Below, in pieces: positions 57,608 through 64,000 of a DNA stretch of 64,000 bases (positions are counted from its first letter, which is position 1; every line of letters begins with the position of its first letter). The DNA is from Armillaria gallica (lineage: Eukaryota > Basidiomycota > Agaricomycetes > Agaricales > Physalacriaceae), in the NCBI GenBank assembly GCA_037576215.1, contig JBANDB010000001.1, forward strand, positions 5,394,001 to 5,458,000, in the 5' to 3' direction. The notes beneath the pieces are model-generated. The model did not search any database. It was not told the origin of the DNA and saw only the letters and a list, made by a program, of their open reading frames with translations. The position numbers and the translations under genes are program-made.

Positions 57608-60094
57608 ATGGAAAAAGACAGTGTCATCATCCTTCCCACAGCCCTTGGCCCCAGTGCCCTTCTCCTTGCCATCGCAATCATTCTTGCATGGCAATTCCAG
57701 AGGGCATCACTCACAATCATTCTCAACCAGTGTATAAACACTGACAATGACCTCCTGCTCCAGCAGATCCCAATCCATGCACCCATACCATGCAGAGCAT
57801 TGGTTGAGCGTCTCCCTTGATTTGTCACAGAGCAAATGCACCTGATCAATCTACAGCTGTGTGAAGGCAGCATTCAGGAGGGAGGATCGCCTATCTCTTT
57901 CAGAAGACATACACCAGTCATTGTATTATTCCCAACAACCAGCTCTGCCAGCTCTGCCAGCTCTACCCCCTATGTTGGTTGAACTTCCACCCCCCTTTCC
58001 TCTGGAGCTCTCAAGAAGTGACTTATCAAATTCAAACTGGCAGGAAACCACTATGAGAGGCCCGCCACACCCTACCCCAGTCATGTCAATAGTAACAGGA
58101 ATGTTAGGGTATCCACTAATGCATCCACCCTCTTTGATCCTGACAACCTTTGGTGCTCTCCATCTGACCTTTGGGACAACCTTACTATACTACTCAGTGC
58201 CTACTTCCCCACTTGAAACAAGAGCCCTGGGCTATTCTCCAGTGTCACTGACTGGGATGTACCAGTACCCCCTGCCAGGGAGTGTACTCCTAACCCAGTT
58301 GCCAGCACCTCCCGTCTTCAGGTCCTGTCCCCCCTTGAGCAGCTTACACAATGGTTCAGAGAGCAGCTACCAATGGAAGGATCTCCACAGCGATGAATTG
58401 TCGTCAAACCGAGGCTTGACCAGTGGGCAGCCGCAGGATACGGATGTTGGCCAAGCGAGCACTCAACCAACAGCAGTACTGTGTTCAACACCACCATGGA
58501 AACCCTCCCCAATGAGCAGTACATCAATGGGATTATGGGACATGGAAGTCTGTCTCTGTCCCCAATCCCATCAGTCCACGCACTCTCACTGATGCCTTCT
58601 GATGCCACTGATGACGCTTAAAGAGGCCATTCATCTATATGAAAGGGGGAAGCTCATGTGAGTGCCTGAGATATTACTACATGCAACTCATCTCCAATTA
58701 TTTAATTACTTTGCTTATGAATTACTATCTAACCCAGCTTGGAAAACAACCAATGCTGGACATGAATATTTCTACTTCTCCAGTCTCTGAATCCCATGTG
58801 ATAACATCTTACAAGGCAAGGCCAACTGGAACACCTGCCTCTTCCATAATGAGATCTACCTGGAAGCACCAATGGAGATACCCAGCCCCTATCAGAAGGT
58901 CGAGATTGATCTACCCGACATCCAGATCCAGGAACCAATGCCAGATGAACCACCAATGGCATTACTCTAAGCACCAGTTGCCACCTTCTCCTATGTCAGA
59001 GGACAGGCACCACCAGGAACATACACTAAAGGATACCACCCCTTTGCAGGAGCAGCAGAAGCGTCAGGATCTGGTGGAGGACAACCGAGTCAACTGCCCC
59101 CAGCACCACCTGCCATACCCCAATTATGGGCACTGCTGCGATACCCACATCCGCCCATGGCTCCCAACCCCCCAGAACCCTGGCTACTGATGCAGGGCAG
59201 CACCACCCCCTTTGATGACTTCAAGCCAAAAATCTTGAAAGACATCACCCCCTTCAAAGGAGAATCCACCAACATCTCATGCTTCTTTTCACAGTGTGAA
59301 ATGCACTTCGACTTGTGGAACCAACACTGCCAAAACTCACTGCACATGGTCCTATTCTGTGTCTCTCACTTCAAAGATGAGGCACAGAAATGGTGGGAAC
59401 TGGCAGCGTGGATGTTGGGGATAAACACAAACAGCAGCCAGCTGTATCCCTCCTATGATGAATATAAGGGAGAAGTAATGGCACACTTCTGGAAGGACTC
59501 CAACACACAATGAGAAAAGCTCAGACAGATAAGCTACCCAGATGGGGATCTGTTTTTCCAGAAGTTCGAGAAGTTGGCATATGACACAGGAGTATGGGAC
59601 AACGAGCAAGTCATGCTCACTCAAATCAAAAAGGTGGCATGTGAGACCAGCAAAAACACAATATACGCCACCAATGGAGACATACCAACCACCTACGATG
59701 GGTGGAAAAAGTGTCTCCTTCACATTGACTATAATTACTGGCTCAAGAAAGCAGAAGGAACCACCGCCAGATGAGTCAATGCCAAACCACAGGCACAGAA
59801 GACAACCATGCCCCAGAAGGGTGGTCAAATGACTGCCAATGTCCCAGAAAAGAAAACTGGAACTGGCATGGTCTACGGAGGGTGTGGAGTGCTGATGGAC
59901 ATTGACAGGAAGTGGGCAGAGGGATTATGCTTCGGATGTGGCAAACCAGGCCACATGAAGCGTGACTGCCCTAATCGACCAAAGACGCACAAAGAAGCCA
60001 TGCAATGTCTTAATGCCTATTAGGATACACAGCCAATGGTGGAAGAACCAACAGGATCCAAGATTGAGGAGGTAAAAGACAACGCTGGGAAGTA
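57608..60094 (+). pseudogene. gag of chromovirus copy 2 (degenerate)
   Basis: It begins MEKDSVIILPTALGPSALLL, which continues hydrophobic (AIAIILAWQF), paralleling the hydrophobic starts in copy 1. A Pro/Ser-rich middle follows, then a Retrotrans_gag region at about 59210-59775 (DITPFKGESTNISCFFSQCE; AQKWWELAAW; WKKCLLHIDYNYWLKKAEG) and a CCHC knuckle CFGCGKPGHMKRDC at 59928-59969. TGA stops occur within the capsid region (for example 59512 and 59772). The frame ends near 60094 after EEVKDN, matching the EEVKE end of copy 1 gag. Confidence 0.75.
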
Positions 60095-63000
60095 ATCAAT
60101 TCAACTTACCCAGCTAAGGACTTAGTTTCATCTGGTACGCATTTGTCGCCCACTAGTCAGACTCATAGTACTTCTGTAGTTACAAACACACATTCAAATA
60201 TACCTGCCCTTATGACTTCCAGGAATGAAACTAAGCAAGAATTGAAACAGCATGCTGAAGTGGCTAAATTGCCAGCAACATGATCAGCTAAGCAATCTGC
60301 AAGTAACTCATTATGAGCAAATGCACCAATCAAAAAACTGATCACCACATCGGTACCCATCATAACAGCATGACCAGATGGGGCAGGGGAACAAGCAATC
60401 CAGATTGCCCCTCCTGACAAAGTGGCTCCATGGAGCCTCAGCCTCACTGAGGGTTTTGAGGGAATAGCTACGGCAAAACCTCCTCTGGAAACAGAGAAAA
60501 CCACAATACACCCAAAGGAGGAAGAACTCTCAAAGGAGACCCTGAGCACTAGCAGCCAGACACAAGACCCTTACACCAGGAGCCTGACTCAAACAGGATG
60601 AGAGGTGCCCAAGGTAAGTATGGTAGAAGTACCTGACGAGGAGGACGATATGAGCTTTCAAAGATGAGAAGCGGCTAACCAAACTTCCTCTGTAGCATCT
60701 GAGGTGACCCAGCCAATGGTAGCTAGATCCTCAGATCTCGGTGCAAAGGCTGAGAAGGTCCCATCTGAGTGGCTCAAACCATTCGAAGCCAAATGGACAT
60801 TGCAGGGAATTATAGAAGCTAAAACTGAATCAGAAGCGAAGGTGATCCTAAAAGATTGGACCACTAAAGGATGGGCAGAGGAAGTAGTCGACAAAATGAT
60901 TGAGGGCCTGTGGAGAGCCATGAGAGTCAATGCTCTATGGCAGATGGAGGAGTTACAGCAACCCAGACGATACATTAGCTGACTAAGCAGAAAGGAGAAG
61001 GATCTGACCATCAGTGTTCAACTCAAGACATTGGAAAACTTGACCCGAGTTTCAACCTCTGCTCTAGTCGACAGCAGGTGCACTAGTAGTGCCATTAATC
61101 AAGCATTTATTAAACAACACAACATCCCTACACATGCAACAGTGGCACCGATTCCTGTCTACAATGCCAATGGAACATGTAACCAAGAGGGAGCTATTAT
61201 CAAGTTTGCCGAAGTCTGCATCAAAATCAGGGATCATGCAGAACGAATTGATTTAGCCATCACTGACTTGAATGACCAATAGATCTTTCTCAGCAGTGAT
61301 TGGCTAGTGAGGCACAATCCGCTAATCAATTGGAAAACTGGAAAAATGACGTTTGCTCAGTGCCATTGCCATAAAACCTTATTTGTCCTCCCTGATGCCA
61401 ATCCTGACGACAAGTGGGATGAAGAGTTGGAGAAGGGAGAGACAATTCTAGCCATAGACTTTACTCAAGCCATTCACATGCAAGTTCACCACATAAACGA
61501 TCTGGCAGCAAGAGCCAACATGGAAAAGAAAACCAAAACATTCAAAGAAATAGTTCCAGAATGGTGCAGGGACTTCAAAGACTTGTTTGACAAAGACAAT
61601 TTCAACAAACTTCCTGAACCAAAGACCTGGGATTATGCCATCAAGCTCATTCTAAACGCTAGCGCCAACCTTGACTGCAAGGTTTATCCTCTTAATCGAA
61701 ACAAACAAGAGGAGCTTGATAAGTTCTTGGACGAGAACCTATCCAGCAGGAGGATCTGACCATCTAAATCCCCTATGGCATCACCTTTCTTTTTTGTCAA
61801 AAAGAAGGATGGCAAATTATGCCTGGTCCAGGACTACTGAAAACTCAATGAAGTGATGATCAAGAACTGTTACCCACTTCCACTCATTTCGGAGCTCATG
61901 GACAAGTTACGAGGCACAAAATACTTCTCTAAACTCGACATTCGCTGGGGGTACAACAATGTATGCATCAAAAGTGGGGATGAATGGAAGGCAGCATTTA
62001 GAACCAACTGAGGCTTGTTTGAACCTACGGTTATGTTCTTTGGGCTAACCAACTCACCTGCTACCTTCTCATGGATGATGAATGACATTTTTAAGGACCT
62101 CATTGCATAGGGAGCAGTAACCATCTACCTCGACGATATTCTCATCATGTCCAAAACCAAAGAAGAACATCGTTGCATCACCTGCAAAGTCTTAAGGGTC
62201 CTACAAAAAAAACAAACTATTCCTCAAAGTGGAAAAATATGAGTTCGAAGTACTAGAGACCAAGTACCTAGGAGTCATCATCAGCGAAGGCAGCATCTGC
62301 ATGGACCCAGTAAAGGTTAAAGGCATAACAGAGTGGCCAGTCCCAACAAAGAAACAACAACTTCAGTCATTTCTTGGCTTCATGAACTTCTACCAGCAAT
62401 TCATCAAAGGATATAGCAAGATCATCAAGCCAATGACTCAATTAACTGGGAACAAGCCATGGAGATGAGGGACAGCACAGCAGGATGCTTTTGACCAACT
62501 AAAGAAGCAGCTGGCAGAAGATGTGGTACTAGCAATACCAACAGAGGGAGGCAAGTTCTGTGTGGAAGTGGATGCTAGTGAGGGGGCAATCAGCACAGTT
62601 TTGTCCCAAGAACAAGAAGGGAAATGGTGCTCAGTCACATTTTTATCCAAGGTGCTCACTGTTACAGAATGGAATTATGAAATCTATAACATAGAGCTGC
62701 TTGCTATCATGCTTGCCCTCAGCAAATGGCGAAATTACTTAATGGGAGCCACTCAAGATTTTAAAATCTGGACCAATCACCAAAACCTTCAGTATTTTCA
62801 TAAACCCTAGAAGCTAAATCGCTGCCAAGCACACTGGGTCACCGAACTAGCTGAATACCACTTCACTCTCCATCACAAAGCAGGTGCAGCAAACAAGAAA
62901 GCTGACTTGCTTAGCCGAAGGGCAGATCATGAACTAGGCAAGGATGACAACGATGAAGTTGTAGTTCTCAAACCAGAACACTTCTGTGCCATGATCATGC

Positions 63001-64000
63001 CCACCATAGAAGAAACACAGAGGAAGATCAAGCATGCCACACACAACCATTGTTCCTGGGACAAGAATGTCCTAGGCTCTCTTAACTATGACCATGGAAT
63101 GGAAATGAGGGAAGGACTGCTGTATTACGATGGAAGGATCTATGTACCATAAGATCATGCACTACAAGGGGAAATTATCACCCAATCTTACAATCACATC
63201 ACAGCAGGACACCCAGGCATTGAAAAGACCAAAGAGCTCATGCTATGGGAATACTGGTGGCCGAAGATGAAGAAGGATATTGAGGACTATGTCTGCGCCT
63301 GCGAAACCTGCCAATGAACTAAATCCAGTACCCAGGCAAAGGCGGCACCTCTCCACCCTAACACCATCCTGTCATGACCATGGACCCACATATCAGTAGA
63401 TATGGTCACTGGCCTGCCTATGTGTTGTGACTACGACATGATCCTCATGATCATCGATTGCTTCTCCAAAGAAATCATTCCCGTTGCATGCTCCACAGAA
63501 CTCTCATCAGAAGGATGGGCAAAGATTCTATGTGATGAAGTATACACTAAGCATGGAATGCCACAGGTCATTATCTCGGATCAAGGCACAGTATTCGTCT
63601 CCAAATTCATGAAGGACCAATATGATCTCCTACAGATTAAAAGCAACACATCAACTGCCTACCACCCTCAGACTGATGGCCAGACTGAACGAGTCAACCA
63701 GGAGGTTGAAAAGTACTTCCGCATTTTTGTCAACCACCTCCAAGACGACTGGGTAGAGTGGCTTTCACTTGCTGCTTTCACACATAACAACTGAACCTAT
63801 TCCTTCACTGGCAAAAGCCCATTTGAAGTCAACTATGGTTTCAACTCTCCCATTCTCCCAGGTGCAAGGACTCAAGCTCCATTCCAAACCCCCACTTCCA
63901 ACACATTTGTCTCGAAAATGCAGGAAATCCATGCTGCTGCCAAACAATCCCTCAAAAAGGTGGCCAATCAGATGAAGGCGCAATACAATAAAAGAAAATG
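60095..64000 (+). pseudogene. pol of chromovirus copy 2: PR-RT-RNaseH-IN (degenerate, truncated by window)
   Basis: Protease at about 61031-61380 has ALVDSRCTSS, the active-site Gly changed to Arg. Reverse transcriptase at about 61750-62250 contains VKKKDGKLCLVQDY and YLDD (62126-62137). RNase H follows at about 62560-62830 (VEVDASEGAISTVLSQEQ). The integrase zinc region is at about 63170-63316 (HITAGHPG...CETC), and the DDE core at about 63390-63700 has Asp (63579-63581) and Glu (63687-63689) intact. TGA or TAG stops occur at 61280, 61757, 61838, 62009, 62810 and 63316 among others. The chromodomain expected next lies beyond the window. Linker sequence 60095-61030 is weakly conserved with copy 1. 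Confidence 0.85.

Larger units (their letters stand above)
32297..64000 (+). mobile_element. Ty3/Gypsy chromovirus, copy 2 (5' LTR split by nested insertions; 3' end beyond window)
   Basis: The body (57568-64000) has the same order as copy 1: primer-binding site, gag with CCHC knuckle, protease, RT, RNase H and integrase, and is cut by the window edge after the integrase core. Directly upstream lies LTR-like sequence with TATA and an end CTAACA (57330-57567), but it lacks the TGTTA start. A matching LTR beginning (TGTTACAAC plus TTATC-rich sequence) lies at 32297-32462. Together the two pieces give the TATA position expected from copy 1. I infer that about 24.9 kb of nested elements split this LTR. 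The split is inference; the element itself is clear. Confidence 0.7.

Noticed and set aside
21701..63318. An altered genetic code in which TGA codes for an amino acid
   Set aside because: TGA interrupts only mobile elements and pseudogenes, the paired copies show CGA at the same codons, and other decay (TAA, TAG, frame changes, lost catalytic residues) accompanies it. The apparently intact DUF6533 gene ends at TGA.
1..64000. CRISPR arrays, bacterial operons or ribosome-binding sites
   Set aside because: Spliced eukaryotic genes and LTR elements dominate, and no regularly spaced identical short repeats with unique spacers were seen.

Overview
The window looks like accessory, transposon-filled DNA from a filamentous basidiomycete, most likely an agaricomycete. 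The supports are short introns of about 50-60 bp (GT...AG), agaricomycete families (a MLKL/HeLo-type helical domain, a DUF6533 membrane protein, CAP10/GT90 glycosyltransferases), basidiomycete Ty3/Gypsy and hAT elements, and heavy loss of CpG in repeats. No rRNA gene, intact tRNA gene or CRISPR array was seen. Exon boundaries are hand calls, so most gene limits are approximate.

Layout. 1-9.1 kb is CpG-rich and gene-like: the 5' part of a minus-strand gene with a MLKL/HeLo-like helical domain (1-1803), unassigned sequence, a broken GT90/CAP10 glycosyltransferase gene (about 5.3-6.8 kb) and an apparently intact DUF6533 membrane-protein gene (7779-9122). 9.1-14.2 kb is CpG-poor debris. 14211-25117 is a structurally complete but dead Ty3/Gypsy chromovirus (copy 1): 387-bp LTRs, CTTTC target duplication, gag, pol and chromodomain, with a 1.7-kb non-coding element nested inside. 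25.1-32.3 kb is CpG-depleted debris holding a solo LTR between 370-bp inverted repeats, a second decayed GT90 copy and a Sin3-type PAH fragment.

32.3 kb to the right edge is best read as nested insertions. A second chromovirus (copy 2) has its 5' LTR split (32297-32462 and 57330-57567), and its body runs off the right end. The split holds a roughly 3.4-kb element bounded by 50-bp inverted repeats. That element is interrupted by a 21.5-kb minus-strand Gypsy element (34878-56354). The Gypsy in turn carries a 4.1-kb hAT transposon (45502-49640, perfect 8-bp target duplication), a 1.4-kb non-coding element (38119-39508) and a 3.4-kb palindromic foldback element inside its own 5' LTR (52077-55486).

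The most interesting points are: (1) both chromoviruses have a primer-binding site complementary to the predicted 5' end of their own RNA, indicating Tf1/sushi-type self-priming; (2) the minus-strand Gypsy carries about 5 kb of plus-strand, intron-containing ORFs between integrase and 3' LTR; (3) the foldback palindrome has an empty site for comparison in the same window and arms built of units of about 147 bp; (4) decay in all families is dominated by CpG transitions, turning CGA codons into TGA stops and destroying integrase catalytic codons in copy 1.
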